A DNA stretch of 64,000 nt from contig NBIV01000018.1 in assembly GCA_003194525.1 (NCBI GenBank), positions 124,001-188,000 of the forward strand, given 5' to 3'. The stretch comes from Gracilariopsis chorda. Lineage: Eukaryota > Rhodophyta > Florideophyceae > Gracilariales > Gracilariaceae. A program made the position numbers and the translations under genes. Below are positions 1 to 10,614 of this stretch, in pieces; position 1 is the stretch's first letter, and each line of letters opens with the position of its first letter. The notes beneath the pieces are model-generated. The model made no database searches. It worked only from the letters and a program-made list of their open reading frames with translations, and had not been told where the DNA came from.

Positions 1-310
1 TGACGAAGAAGTCACTGTGACTACCTTATGTAGCCACAACTTACTCCGTCTGAACAATATCTATATTGCTCTGAAGCTCTAGATCTGGGAGTAACAGAGT
101 CCTAGGGCACTTGACTTGGGCAAGCATAGAGCAGACAGATCTATAGGGAACTGTCGCTGCCCCACCAAGGACACAAAGTGTGATTCTGCCCACTCAGGTG
201 TGCCGGCTCTTCCCAAATAGTACGAAGAAGCATAAGGCTGTACCGTAGGGAAGCTACAAGTATTCACGATTGACTAGAACTATAGCAACCAAACCCCGAT
301 ACATATAGAC
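1..310. other. Unassigned flank
   Basis: No supported gene. Only short open frames without recognisable domains are present. Confidence 0.4.
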
Positions 311-334
311 TTGGTCCTGCATCTATTGAAGAGG

Positions 335-592
335 AGACTAGTTTGCACTTGCGGACCTGGCGTGCTGAGCGAAGTCGAGCATTTCTTGCTCCGATGCCCC
401 TTGAGGAACTTCTCTACGCGGATATGCTTACCTTCTTTGCATGAACGTTGTGATTTACCAATTGGAGAGATTATTAGACGAAGGCCTGTGAAAGTGTTGG
501 TCTACCTGGTGAGAGGAGGTTTTTTGAAAGAAAACGATCTGCGCTGTGTAGGAAGTATACATGGGTACCTATAGAGAGAGAGAGAGAGACTT
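335..592 (+). mobile_element. LINE 3' end, copy 1 (GA tail)
   Basis: A short open frame (about 311-574) resembles the C-terminal tail of the LINE RNase H protein at 18427-19572. It has a CxC..H..RC cluster (CTCGPG..EHFLLRCP) followed by a motif of the type GEIIRRRPVKVLVYL. The frame ends just before a (GA)n run at 572-590, which acts as the simple-repeat tail. Bases about 437-590 recur in inverted orientation at about 3709-3857. The element is 5' truncated; no reverse transcriptase is seen. Confidence 0.6.
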
Positions 593-895
593 GGTCTTCG
601 AATTCGTACGGTAAGACCACATATCGGCAGGATACGTCGTCTACATTAAACTCGGAATCAATGGTACTGCCAGCATACAGACACATACACATCGAAAGAA
701 GCTACGCCCAAGCATTCAACTCTTTGCATGGATACTGCTTACCCGTTGACTCAACCAAACGTGTCACTTCCACAGCCTTCAGTTGTGTATCTTTATCCTG
801 AGTTGTTTTTTTTTCAACAGAAAACAGCGAGGAACCTCTGTCGAAAGCTCGAAGAATCATAAGTCGTGCAGTTGAAACAAATAATCTATCTCAAC
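593..895. other. Intergenic, nothing recognised
   Basis: This is the 3' side of the F-box gene. No feature is seen beyond a T-run at about 806-813. Confidence 0.4.
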
Positions 896-2329
896 TCAAG
901 AACTGTGAATTACTGTTGATGCATATCTGCCTACCGATACAGTGGAAACTGATGTCTCAGGGATAGTGCTAATTAGACTCAAACATGTGCACTTAACACT
1001 TTGTATGGTGGTCTGTGTGTGCATTCCCTTTTTCGAGCAAGCCGCTCGTTTGTGGGTTTGCTTGAGCCACCCAGTTGAAACATAGAAGATTTGCAGTTCG
1101 CAATCTTGGTCGCCATTCCTTCTTACGGGGACAAGACCAAGGAGTTGACCATCTTGGCTAAGCACAATGCTTTCTGTCTCAGCCTGATATATTTCTTTCC
1201 TTTTCTTCTTCATCGTAGTGAAAACAGCCTGAGAGCTACGGGTGTCGTAAACGACCCATCCGCTTACACGGCATTTGCGAGCTTCTGTGTGGAGCTCATC
1301 ATCGATGAGAGATCCAAGAAGTACTAAAACCAGGCAGTCGCTGGCCATGAATCCCAGTAATGCTTCGTCTTCATGTCGCTCCACTTTAGTAGTATCAATT
1401 CCTTTGAAGCTTGCCGTGTCTACCTTTCGTAAAATATAAGCTGACCGAAGACGGCGTAGTTCCACGAAGTACGTGCCACAAGGCGTAAGCGTAGCTCCCA
1501 TCAGCACACCCAGTCTGGAGCTATGAAGTGGAACTGGTCTTCTGCATCCTTGATCTGTACCGAAAAGTTGTCCAGAGCATGCCCTTAACCCAGCTGGTGA
1601 AACATAAAGTCTGGCCGGTGAAGTTGAAAAGGATATATCTCGTAAATCACAATAAAGTGGCTCGCGGGGGAAAGTAGGGCTAAAGCGAACCGTTTTGACG
1701 ACAGGTTTACAAGAAACATTGTTGCCATGGAGATTCAGTTCCATAAAGGAAACAAGAAGGGTATCGTCATCTGGAGTGAGGCCAAATTCGGCAAGCTTGA
1801 TGCTCGTAGGGTTCATATCACCTTTGGAGAAATGCATGGTCCTAATATTGTGTGGGTTCATATCTACTTTCCTGATGCGTTCAAGCTCTTGAAATCCATG
1901 TTTCCCGCGTGGCGGACAAATACGGAAAACCAATAGATTCGTGAAGGATAACGCGGCAAGATACTCTGAGTTCTGTGAGAAGCAGATGACGTCAGGACGA
2001 GAACAAAAAGCTTTGATCCTGGACACAATTATTGATCTCTTCACGGAAATGATAGCGAATTCCTTGTCTTCGTCATCCCAATACGCTAGAAGAGTTCCAT
2101 CTGAGTTAAATGATGTGCTGTGCATTTCTTTATGGATGAAATAATGGCTTGCATTCTTGGCTTGCTTAGAGCCACGGGCAAGTCGGTGGTGCGCTTTTGC
2201 CGTGTTTCGAAATGATGATCCGACTTGCGCAACGAACCGAAGATCTGTGCTCGACAGAAAGCCAAAGACCTTAAACCAGATGTCGTCATTAGGAAGACAA
2301 GTACTTTTGTCATTTTCAAGTCCTGTCAT
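896..2329 (-). CDS. F-box/WD-like protein
   Basis: Single-exon gene of 477 residues from the ATG at 2329; the open frame extends six codons further to a GTG. Near the N-terminus (about residues 10-50) lies an F-box-like segment, NDDIWFKVFGFLSSTDL followed by VGSSFR, the part that normally binds SKP1 in SCF ubiquitin ligases. The rest looks like degenerate WD40 blades, for example STSFNSDGTLLAYWDDED and ICFSQNSEYLAALS, with no regular GH..WD spacing. The likely role is a substrate receptor of an SCF complex, but the substrate cannot be read from sequence. The last 60 residues are Ser/Thr/Cys-rich and low in conservation signal. The F-box part is fairly sure and the propeller is inference. Confidence 0.65.
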   Translation of the reverse strand: MTGLENDKSTCLPNDDIWFKVFGFLSSTDLRFVAQVGSSFRNTAKAHHRLARGSKQAKNASHYFIHKEMHSTSFNSDGTLLAYWDDEDKEFAIISVKRSIIVSRIKAFCSRPDVICFSQNSEYLAALSFTNLLVFRICPPRGKHGFQELERIRKVDMNPHNIRTMHFSKGDMNPTSIKLAEFGLTPDDDTLLVSFMELNLHGNNVSCKPVVKTVRFSPTFPREPLYCDLRDISFSTSPARLYVSPAGLRACSGQLFGTDQGCRRPVPLHSSRLGVLMGATLTPCGTYFVELRRLRSAYILRKVDTASFKGIDTTKVERHEDEALLGFMASDCLVLVLLGSLIDDELHTEARKCRVSGWVVYDTRSSQAVFTTMKKKRKEIYQAETESIVLSQDGQLLGLVPVRRNGDQDCELQIFYVSTGWLKQTHKRAACSKKGMHTQTTIQSVKCTCLSLISTIPETSVSTVSVGRYASTVIHSS

Positions 2330-2978
2330 GCTGAAAATGAAGAACACGCATAAACAGCTAATGAAATTCAGTTCCTTTCCAGAGCAAGGAAGGAAGAACG
2401 CTGTAGGGAAGAAATAGGTGCTATTGAGAGAGCCAATCCCTGATCACCTGGGTTAAAAGGTTGAGGGTTATTCCTGCTTTATGTATTGGCGAGGGGTGAT
2501 AGTGCCGTTGATCGAGTTGCAGCTCACACCGAACCTTTTCAGTGCTCTTCTAATAGTGCTCATGCAGCAAACGCGGCTCCAGATTTGGATCCCATGAGCC
2601 TGTCGATAATATTCGACATAACAGTTGTTCGTGTACAAAGTTTCCGAGAATCTATTTTAGCCTTGCACTGTCTGTTGAAACGGCTTAGCTTAAACAACCA
2701 GACAATGTCACTTTGGGCTAATATGGCCTAAAGACTCAGTAGCGTTGCAGCCCTTTGAACTACGCGCCGCTTTTGGACTGTGAGGATTTGAGGCGTAAAA
2801 CGCCTCTTGCTCACGTGAGGGAATGCTTCCGAAAAGGGGAGGGTAAGAGTTAAACATGCGAAAGTTGCTTGCGCGGTCTTCATTCCACAAACGTTTAGCA
2901 GCTTAAAGAGCTGTTACTGTTGTGTCACTCACGGCGGCCATAGTTCAGCACTCTTCTTCGGTCGAAAAGCTCTCGTCC
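2330..2978. other. Intergenic, nothing recognised
   Basis: This holds the upstream region of the F-box gene and spacer. Short frames on both strands show no domain. Confidence 0.4.
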
Positions 2979-3173
2979 CTAGAATGATTCGTCACCGCGG
3001 TCTCGCACATGAACCTGCATTGTTCTATATGAGCCTTTGTAGCGAATTGAAGTACAAGCTTCTTCTTGCAGATACTTTTCACTTCGAAGGAACCCCAGAA
3101 ACTCCTGCGACCTCTGTCTAATAATACCCTGGGTAAGCTTCCAATGACGGTTTCTGCTCTTCATTCTCGGCAC
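2979..3173 (-). mobile_element. Possible LINE RNase H tail fragment
   Basis: A 64-codon frame contains GIIRQRSQEFLGFLRSEKYL. Its spacing matches the C-terminal tails of the LINE pieces at 311-574 (GEIIRRRPVKVLVYLVRGGF) and 18427-19572 (AEIVRQWPQKLLAFLRRERF). It is probably another 5'-truncated LINE 3' end, oriented minus. Similarity is by eye and limited to about 40 residues. Confidence 0.4.
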
Positions 3174-3568
3174 ATTTCATGCCGAGTTTTTTTTGTAGTT
3201 GGCGAGGCGTCACGTAACCCTTACTTTCGAATTACTCTTGGAGTAGTCTTACTTGAATAGTAATCCTTTTGTTGTTGTTGTATTTATGGCACTAATTCAG
3301 AAAGCGTGGTAGGAATTCTATTCTAAGAACCGCTCTGGTTGAGTGCTTCAGCAACGGAGGATCGGAAGTGGGAATGGTATCAGAAAATGCAAGAGAAGAA
3401 CAAGACTGGTTTACCTGCAGAGTGCGAAGAAGAGCAGCAAACGAGGGCAGCAGGGTAACACGATATCTCACGGTCGGAAACTCTAACAGACGAACAGTCC
3501 AGGTACAAAGCAAGAGGCAATAAGTACTGGAGCCGTAGAACAACGGAGTACAAAAGACAAACCTTAAG

Positions 3569-3659
3569 ATTGCGGTCAGTACAGTCAACTTCCTGCGGAC
3601 AGCAACATCATGATGATGATGTTGCTGTCCGCAGGAAGTTTGACTGTACTGACCGCAAT
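3569..3659. repeat. 91-bp fold-back hairpin
   Basis: Two arms of about 42 bases, differing by a single base, are inverted around a few-base GATGATG loop. The outer ends are ATTGCGGTCAGTACAGTCAA on the left and its complement on the right. The arms are too long and too perfect for a terminator. It could come from a template-switch event or encode a hairpin RNA. Confidence 0.9.
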
Positions 3660-3708
3660 GTGTGATGATCACTGGGTGAGTAGACACATTCACACACACG
3701 CACACGCA

Positions 3709-3857
3709 GTTCTCTGTATCTCTCTTTATAGGTGCCTATGTACACTTCCTACGTAGCGCAGATCGTTTCCGTTCAAAGAAACGTTCTCTCACTATGTAGA
3801 CCAGCACTTTCAATGGCCATCGTCTAATAATCTCTCCAATTGATAAATCACAACGAG
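3709..3857 (-). mobile_element. LINE 3' end, copy 2
   Basis: Inverted copy of about 437-590: shared stretches include the complement of GGAGAGATTATTAGACGA and of CGATCTGCGCT. The tail to the left (3680-3712) is mixed GA and GT/GC simple repeat. It is 5' truncated. Confidence 0.6.
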
Positions 3858-4439
3858 CTTCTGTCCACTAGAGATGAGGCACAGTTGAAACCCCACTTTG
3901 ATAATTTTGTTATGAGGCCTAGAAAACACTCCTGATCGCGAGGAGTCGTCTTCCCATCTGCAAGGGAAAGACAGGGGCTTGCAAACAGAGGCTTACGGTG
4001 AGAGTGGTAGTGGAAAAAGGCCGGATAGAGTTTTGGAATACTTGTGGAGAGAGAAGTTTTCTGATGAGAATTCCTTCCACACTTTGGGAATTTGTCGCCT
4101 GCCCATGGGAACATACATACATATATAAAGGGCGTCAAAGTTGTCGTAGCCCATCTGGAATCACGATGCTAAATGCTTTGCGCTGGATACCGTTGTGGTG
4201 AGGGACCACTGCAAGGTACAGTACTAGCGAGTCCCGCTCAAGGCACATGCAGTTTCGCCCGTCGAGGTGTGCCGATGTAACGGAACGTCAGAGAACGTTA
4301 TGTTGACTCCTAACTAGTCGTTCCAGTCCTATTGTGTTCGTTACCAACTAGCATTAGAACGTTAGCTTTATCCATACGAGCTTGCACTAAATAAACGCTG
4401 GTAGACCCGGATCTGGCAAGAACCCAGCCAGACAGAGGT
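3858..4439. other. Intergenic, nothing recognised
   Basis: Short frames only; no domain or repeat recognised. Confidence 0.4.
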
Positions 4440-4515
4440 CTTCTTCTCTTCTTCTTCTTTTTTATGGGCACACATTACCTGATTACGGCATTGTGGTAGA
4501 ATCTAACTCTACAGG
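4440..4515 (-). mobile_element. LINE 3' UTR with (GAA)n tail
   Basis: Read on the minus strand, a short UTR ends in a GAA/AAG simple repeat. The UTR recurs beside the LINE at 18365-18427 and again at 34304-34372; the shared core on the plus strand is of the form TTTATGGGC.CACATT..CT. This marks it as a 3' end of the same LINE family. Confidence 0.5.
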
Positions 4516-4999
4516 GGAGCTTTTCTTCGTCTAGCATGCTAAACTCTATGTACGTAAAGCTCCTCGGAAAGAAAGATTTTCTCTGTCCCGTAGTACCAAT
4601 CTCTATTCATGTCCCCGGAATGTAGCCGATGACTGCTGCTTGCTCTCACCTTGCAGCAGCCGTGTTGCGCTCACTAGCTACTATCTCGGAACATGGAAAG
4701 ATTAGTACCAAGCTTCTACGGGAAGACCCGAGATCGGATCCATTTCGTTCTGACGCGACTCGCCTTTTCCATTCTTTTCTCTGCTATTCCTTCCCTTTCC
4801 ACCAGAGGACGTCAGCTAAGGGGCACACCACGACAAGGCGGATTCCAATGTGCCTCGTTTTCGTCGCCAGACAGAGGTCACGAGCACTACGATTCGTTCG
4901 TGAACACTACTCTGTTACAGCTGACCTTCCGAAAAGGCTATTAGACACCATAAAGTTACTCCGGATGAGGAAGCCAAATGGAGATGCGATTGGGTCTAT

Positions 5000-5120
5000 T
5001 AGGGCATTTTGCCGTCGAATAGATAATTAGCATTCTACTTGTAGAAAGCGAATACCGTTGCCTTGGAATTAGGGGCACGTGCCCGTAACCACACACACAA
5101 ACATATATATATATATAAAA
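5000..5120 (+). repeat. Dispersed repeat with AC/AT tail, copy 1
   Basis: About 90 bases recur at 5616-5725 with scattered differences. Shared parts are GGGTCTATTA, CGTCGAATAGAT and GAGGCACGTGCCCGTAA (one mismatch). Both copies end in an (AC)n run; here it continues into (AT)n. The layout matches a LINE 3' end. An upstream open frame (about 4629-5030) has no recognisable domain. Confidence 0.6.
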
Positions 5121-5615
5121 CAGCAACATCCATACACATCAGCGATAGTGGAAAGATTCCATTTAGCCAGAGCCCTTGAGGAGTAATTATTATTCTTATG
5201 TCTCGAATTGAGCCAGCCGTCTTGAGGGTATGAAATCACTGACCGCGTAGCAGGATCATCCGAACCAGTACAGTGCTCCACCACACCTTTCCGGAGGAGA
5301 AAGTCATGTGCAGCTAGTGTGCACAACGAAGAAATGAATTAGATTGTGCTCATTGAGTTTATGCAATGACACTCTGGAGAGCTACAAGCATGGTTTGATT
5401 CCATCAATATACTTACTCAACTGCGAAGGCCTTGCCAGGTCATATTTTCTTTTCAGACTCAAGAGATATCTTGGTCTGTACCCCCTTCTATCTCTGAATA
5501 TCTGTAATCATCATTAATGATCAAGGTCGATATGTATTGCTCTTCACTTTCCTTTTCAATCATGACGTTCCTTTCAGCTGTATCGCTCCATGTAAGACCA
5601 TCGTTGTAGAGGGTC
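5121..5615. other. Intergenic, nothing recognised
   Basis: Spacer between two dispersed-repeat copies; no gene seen. Confidence 0.4.
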
Positions 5616-5725
5616 TATTAAGGGAATTTAGTCGTCGAATAGATGATTAACCTTCCACTTCTTCTAGAAAGCTAATACCGCTGCCTCGGAATTAGAGGCA
5701 CGTGCCCGTAAACACACACACATCC
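5616..5725 (+). repeat. Dispersed repeat with AC tail, copy 2
   Basis: Second copy of the repeat at 5000-5090, same orientation, ending in (AC)n at about 5711-5723. The two copies lie about 600 bases apart. Confidence 0.6.
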
Positions 5726-5838
5726 TGGAAAAAATTCTTCTGAACAGAACGATGTATGCACAGTGCCTCACTTCGCGGTCTTTTTCGATAAACAGATGGT
5801 GAGGAATGCTTTAGTATCATATCCGCAAACAAACACTG

Positions 5839-6132
5839 ATGGGGTTGCCACCGACCGTTTACCCTTGTAAGAGATTGCTACCAAAGATCTTAAATAAGGC
5901 CTATGAAAACTGGATATTCAATGAATGTAGACTTGTTTTAAGCCCTGCACCAACGTTATTTATCAAGCGGAAGTGGCCAAAAAGTAAAGCTTGCGATAAC
6001 ATAAAATTCCAGGGTCGCACCAGAAGCTTACCAGTGATTCTTGAACACTCCGTCCCCAACTTGAGAGTTGTATTCTTGGCATCTGAATCTATAACGGAGG
6101 ATGAATTTGGGGACGAACTGATCTCTTGTTGA
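5839..6132 (+). CDS. Hypothetical small protein
   Basis: ATG-initiated 97-codon frame with fairly even residue use, ending ITEDEFGDELISC. No domain is recognised. The opposite strand is also open over most of its length (5901-6146), so strand choice is uncertain. It could be noise. Confidence 0.25.
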   Translation: MGLPPTVYPCKRLLPKILNKAYENWIFNECRLVLSPAPTLFIKRKWPKSKACDNIKFQGRTRSLPVILEHSVPNLRVVFLASESITEDEFGDELISC

Positions 6133-6632
6133 ACGAGGCTTTTCAAAGGCGCGCCGAGGACTTGTGTGTCTCATGCCACCCCTTGCGCCCCTAAATTGAT
6201 ACCATATTCACACGCGTCAGATTTGTATTACCCGCAGCCTTTTCCCTTCGCGAGGAACAAAGAATCAGGGGAAACGTAATACCGTAGCACTTACAAACGG
6301 CCTTGTGGTTTCCTGGGACATGCAATAGAAAACCTCTACTAACGTGACATATTCATCTTCCTCCATAAACTCAAATTAGGGGTCAGAATAAGTTATTAGA
6401 CTACGGAGACTGCGCACAGGCTCCCATGCAAGCTTCCATACCATACTAAAAAAGGGCACTTGCAACGGAATCTAGTCCTTAAGCTCAATAAAATACCTTC
6501 GGAACGCCTCGGATGGAAAGGACGAAAATGAGGCAATATCGAGTAGTCTATTAGACCGCATACGGCTTCTAAAAAGACATTCGACACCTGTGAAGCTGTC
6601 GCGGAGTTTGCTACTGGGCTGTCAACTGTCAA

Positions 6633-6732
6633 CTATCAAGGACAAAGAAACCGCATGGTATGATATTATCACGAAGAAACCGCATGGTATGATATTGTCA
6701 TCATACCATGCGGTTTTCTTCGTCCTTGATAG
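6633..6732. repeat. 100-bp fold-back with an extra internal copy
   Basis: Outer arms CTATCAAGGAC..(6633-6664) and ..GTCCTTGATAG (6700-6732) are near-perfect inverted copies of about 32 bases. A third copy of the core AAACCGCATGGTATGAT, in direct orientation, sits in the loop (about 6674-6695). The core therefore occurs as plus, plus, minus. Confidence 0.9.
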
Positions 6733-7495
6733 GACTACGTCGGCAGCATTATTGCTGCCCAGAGAGGGTTGTCAAGAACGCGATTCACTCCTGGATGGTT
6801 TGCATATTGTTCCACATTTTTCACGGAAGTTTTTCGTGTACCACAAAATGAGCTCGAATGAAGACCAAAGACTTAAGATTGCTGTCCATAGATCTTCACA
6901 ACAAAGTTTGTCTCCGCAAACAGCGCTTGATGGATGTTAAAGGGTTAGCTGCCCAAGAGTAGTCTAGTTGACAGATCACTGACGGCCTCGTTTGCAGGTG
7001 GTGTCGCCTGGAATCGCGGATCAGCAAAATCTCAATGAAGTGGGAGGGCCAGTTGTTCGAAGAGGGCTATCCAATGGATACTTATGAACCCCCTTTTCTG
7101 TTTTGAGTGTTTAATTTCATTTGTTTTCAGAGTGCTTTATTTCTTATTTGGGTTAACTTTGGCAATTCTCTGGTGCTGCATTGAATTGCTCGCACGCACA
7201 TCTGAGAATACCCTTGGTATCCTACTCCAAACCTTTTTCTCATAGAAAGTGATCCCGCACGAACGAGTGGCGAAGGGTTACAGCTAAAAGGCTATCTGCT
7301 GTGGATTCGGAGATCCGCACCATCCATCAGCAGTGGGTGTGATCATATTGTCGATCCACCTTTAATGAAGCGCACTTGTACTCCTTCAAGAGCAAAACAG
7401 GACCGTCCACAAGGGTATCCAACTGTCTTGCGAGGAACCTGGAAGCTTTAACATCGCTCTGGCGCAGTTGTGGACACACCTGCATTACGTTGAAC
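6733..7495. other. Upstream region of the Mpv17-like gene
   Basis: No gene is supported. The octamer TACCCTTG occurs at 7209. Confidence 0.4.
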
Positions 7496-8506
7496 ATGTG
7501 GGTGTCAACTCCCTGGCGCTTGCGGATGGCATTTTCCGCGGCTCCAGTGCAATTATACCAATGTTTTTATAGAACCCCTTCATCAGGAAACTTAGAAGCC
7601 AGGGTGAGGTTTTGTGCATACTCGCTTTCATCACTTCGAAGACGATCCACTGTTCAATGCAGTAATCTTCATTACCGAATACAGCAGGGGGGTACACATG
7701 TATTTGACACTACAAGAAGCCCAACAAGACGTACGGTTACGGCTTTCGACAAAATACCAAAACAGTTGCCTGACTGGTGGGAAGAAGAAGATGATGATGA
7801 TGACGAAGAGGACGATATGCGATCCGAAGACACCAACTCAGAAATGGCATATGAGTCAGGTGGTGGTGGGAATGGGGGTAACAGAGGAGGAGAAAGAGAC
7901 GGAAAACCCGAAGATGGAAGCGATGGCCAAAAAGCAGGTTGGCTAGCCACGTTATTTGCAATGTACGCTGGTGCACTGGTGCGCACCCCGTTAAGAACAA
8001 AGGCTATCACGACGTCTGCGCTAGCTTTCATCGGTGATCTTCTAGCTCAGAAACTTTCGCAAGCCGACGAGAAGGAGTATTCATGGGATAAGAGGCGGTC
8101 ACTTTCCATTTCTTTGTGGGGATTGGTTTTCATGGGACCAGTTCTCCACTACTGGTACTTGACATTAGATCGGCTTTTTCGACACAAGTATGCGATATTC
8201 ACAAAGCTCCTTAGCGATCAATTGGTGTTTGCGCCGTGCTTCAACGCTGCATTCATGCTCGGTATTGGGGCTTTAGAAGGCAACTCGCTTAAGGATATCG
8301 CTGACAATATCAAGGCAAAGCTGTGGCCCGTCATGAAAGCGAACTGGACTTTGTGGCCGGCTGCCCAAGTCGTCAACTTTTCTATTGTGCCGAAGGATTT
8401 TCAGGTTATCTATGTCAACTGCGTTGCACTCATTTGGAATGTAATCTTCACGTACATATCACACTCCGCAAATGAGGAAGTAGAAAAACTTGCCCAAAAT
8501 TCTTAA
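7496..8506 (+). CDS. Mpv17/PMP22-family membrane protein, organelle-targeted
   Basis: 336 residues from the ATG at 7496; the open frame runs upstream to a TTG. About the first 100 residues are Arg/Ser-rich and look like an organelle-targeting extension. They are followed by an acidic stretch encoded by GAA/GAT repeats (EEEDDDDDEEDD) and a Gly-rich linker. The Mpv17/PMP22 domain occupies the C-terminal half: GALVRTPLRTKAITTSALA with GDLLAQKLSQ, then GPVLHYWYLTLDRLF, NWTLWPAAQVVNFSIVP and ALIWNVIFTYISH. All are family hallmarks, with about four membrane segments. The family acts in inner mitochondrial, peroxisomal or plastid membranes, possibly as a channel. Which organelle is used here is not decided by sequence. 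Confidence 0.85.
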   Translation: MWVSTPWRLRMAFSAAPVQLYQCFYRTPSSGNLEARVRFCAYSLSSLRRRSTVQCSNLHYRIQQGGTHVFDTTRSPTRRTVTAFDKIPKQLPDWWEEEDDDDDEEDDMRSEDTNSEMAYESGGGGNGGNRGGERDGKPEDGSDGQKAGWLATLFAMYAGALVRTPLRTKAITTSALAFIGDLLAQKLSQADEKEYSWDKRRSLSISLWGLVFMGPVLHYWYLTLDRLFRHKYAIFTKLLSDQLVFAPCFNAAFMLGIGALEGNSLKDIADNIKAKLWPVMKANWTLWPAAQVVNFSIVPKDFQVIYVNCVALIWNVIFTYISHSANEEVEKLAQNS

Positions 8507-8590
8507 GTGCTATTTTCGAGGTTAGACAAGATGGAGATAGATTTCGCGGGTGTTTAAGCTCCTGCCAAACATTTTACTTTGCTCATAACC

Positions 8591-8896
8591 ATGGATTCAG
8601 ATAGAAGAAACTTACTAACGTCGGTAACTCATAATATTTCTGTAAACCACGTGGGGAAAGGAGAACGCATGCCTTGTTTCGCGAGCTACAGGGGTACGAG
8701 GATAACTCTTTACCCCTCGCCGAGTCCCATGCCAGTCGTTGGAATTCTGTCTCAAGATTTAAGCGTCGTTTCTGAGAATACCCTTAAACCCATAGGTGCG
8801 GCAGAAATGGAGTTGCTAAGATATCTATACCCCCAACTTGCATATTACAGAGGTACCAACGGTACACGTTATGAAATAACCCTTCCCGCCGGTTAA
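8591..8896 (+). CDS. Hypothetical 101-residue protein
   Basis: ATG in a CCATGG context, 84 bases after the Mpv17-like gene stop. The frame ends two bases before the stop of the convergent ORC2 gene. The protein has no membrane segment or known motif; its C-terminal half (EMELLRYLYPQLAYYRGTNG) looks like a folded helix region. The tight packing against ORC2 and smooth coding composition favour a real gene. Function unknown. Confidence 0.45.
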   Translation: MDSDRRNLLTSVTHNISVNHVGKGERMPCFASYRGTRITLYPSPSPMPVVGILSQDLSVVSENTLKPIGAAEMELLRYLYPQLAYYRGTNGTRYEITLPAG

Positions 8897-8898
8897 GA

Positions 8899-10155
8899 TT
8901 ATTTGAAGGCCGAGCATATATCACTAATTATTGCCTCCAACTGTGGCTTCTGAAGGGGTATCCAGAGTTGTTCAGCAGCATCAACACCTCTCTTACTTTG
9001 AAGCAAATCATGGGTATGTAGTTCAGTTAGAATAATCCTGAGCGATGCTGGATCAGATGCGAGAAACTTTTCCTTTGCTATTTCGAAGAGTTGATTAAAC
9101 GTTGTGCGACTCAAGACAGCGTCTTTGGATGCTCCTGTATCATCGTTGCCTAACTGCCTCTGGGCAAGGACTTCAAAAACACGCCTTGCCCTTTCAGATA
9201 GGGACTTAAGAAGTGCGACGGCTCCTTCAACGCGGCGTTCTCCGCCGCCATGTAGTAATGGCTTTGAACAGTACACCGTTTCCGCCTGATAAGGAGCAAA
9301 AGTATCCGCCTTGATCCAAGCCCATTCATATCTAGAGTACATCGACCCATCCCACAGCAATGGTGCGTTCACATGGTCTATGCTTGCAGCGATTGACACG
9401 CCCGAAATAGCGCCAAGCGATGACAAAGTGTTCTGATTCTCGACAGATCTGAGCGGTGGCCCGTCAATGTTGTGGATTACAATGCCTACGAGACGATCTT
9501 TTATCCCGTCGCGAATTGCCTCAACATAATCTAGCAAAGTCCGTTTCGAAAAGTCATCAAGGTTTAGGAAGTCCTTCGCAATTTGCGCCAAGACAGAACG
9601 CAGGCTTAGAGTAGGATTGAATGCGTTGACAACAATAACAGCATGAGATTTTGTGAGATACTGGGCAAAGTCGTCCAGCAACTGTTTCTTGGAACCAAAG
9701 CCATAAAACAAGAGAGAATGACCGGCTGAAAGAATGTATGCATACTGATGAAAACACCGTCGAAGATCATCAAGCTTTGCTTCTTGTTCCCGCTGAAGAG
9801 GATTCTTGAGATTGCGCGTGGCTACTTCTAATTGATCCTGGGGCGCTATTGAAAGACTGGCGAGAGTAAGATTTGATGTTCGCACAATTCCCTTGTGAGC
9901 TTCAAAGTAGGATCTACCAGCGCCAATCTCCTCTTCATCCTTCGCTGTTTCGTTGCCTCGAACTGTTTCTTCGTCGCTCGTCGCAGCTGTAGGTTCATGC
10001 TTTGAACGTCCTCGACGCTGCTTTTTTACAGTCGGAGTTGATGCGGATCTGCTGGTACTAAAGGTACGCGCTTCTTCAGTACGTGGGCGCTTCGCAGAGG
10101 AAGTCTTACGTTCAACGCGATTGCCAATTGCATGCCTTCGTTTTCCTCGTGGCAT
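8899..10155 (-). CDS. ORC2: Origin recognition complex subunit 2
   Basis: 418 residues from the ATG at 10155; the frame is open seven codons further to a TTG. The first 90 residues are basic and disordered (KRRH, KKQRRGRSKH). The ORC2 AAA-like domain follows: HSLLFYGFGSKKQLLDDFAQ, VIVVNAFNPTLSLRSVLAQI, LVGIVIHNIDGPPLRS, SIAASIDHVNAPLLWD and the winged-helix part SLRIILTELHTHDLL..KRGVD. Each matches the order in animal and plant ORC2. The protein is part of the six-subunit complex that marks replication origins in the nucleus. The family lacks a working Walker A, and none is seen here. The gene is intronless and convergent with the small gene at 8591-8896. Confidence 0.93.
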   Translation of the reverse strand: MPRGKRRHAIGNRVERKTSSAKRPRTEEARTFSTSRSASTPTVKKQRRGRSKHEPTAATSDEETVRGNETAKDEEEIGAGRSYFEAHKGIVRTSNLTLASLSIAPQDQLEVATRNLKNPLQREQEAKLDDLRRCFHQYAYILSAGHSLLFYGFGSKKQLLDDFAQYLTKSHAVIVVNAFNPTLSLRSVLAQIAKDFLNLDDFSKRTLLDYVEAIRDGIKDRLVGIVIHNIDGPPLRSVENQNTLSSLGAISGVSIAASIDHVNAPLLWDGSMYSRYEWAWIKADTFAPYQAETVYCSKPLLHGGGERRVEGAVALLKSLSERARRVFEVLAQRQLGNDDTGASKDAVLSRTTFNQLFEIAKEKFLASDPASLRIILTELHTHDLLQSKRGVDAAEQLWIPLQKPQLEAIISDICSAFK

Positions 10156-10425
10156 TGCAGTTCTCTTGAGTGACAACGGTCATTCCATGTGTTAACGAAT
10201 CACGGGGATACAAGTGATTGGAGTTTGTGGGCCCAATTTCATGACTCTATGTCCTGGACGATGCTATCGACAAACGTGGTACAGTCGTCATTCCATTTGT
10301 CTTCTTACGATCTTGAGCGTCTTGGCGGTATGATGAATGCTCTCTTGGCCAACTTGAGGCACTTCAGTATATGGGAAGTTAAGGATAACTCTGTAACCTT
10401 CTATTATCCACAATGAATGGCTGCT

Positions 10426-10614
10426 CTACCGTTCGACGAAGGGTACCTCTGAACGTTTGATGAAGTCTTGTTTCGCAACCATGATTTGGGTTACTGCTGC
10501 TTCACCGTCGGTAGCCTGATGTCTGACTTGTCGCAGCCTGGTGCCGCAACAAAAGTCCTTTGCTGGGAAATTTATTCCTAATTTCTTATACTCATCAACG
10601 GCTTCCAAATTTTC
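10426..10614 (-). CDS. Possible 3' exon, unknown gene
   Basis: Open frame of about 62 codons ending at 10426 with coding-like content (ENLEAVDEYKKLGINFPAKD) but no ATG in its first half. It may be the last exon of a gene whose upstream exons I could not place, or a fragment. The plus-strand frame at 10189-10416 just beyond it is equally unassigned. Confidence 0.2.
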   Translation of the reverse strand, partial: ENLEAVDEYKKLGINFPAKDFCCGTRLRQVRHQATDGEAAVTQIMVAKQDFIKRSEVPFVER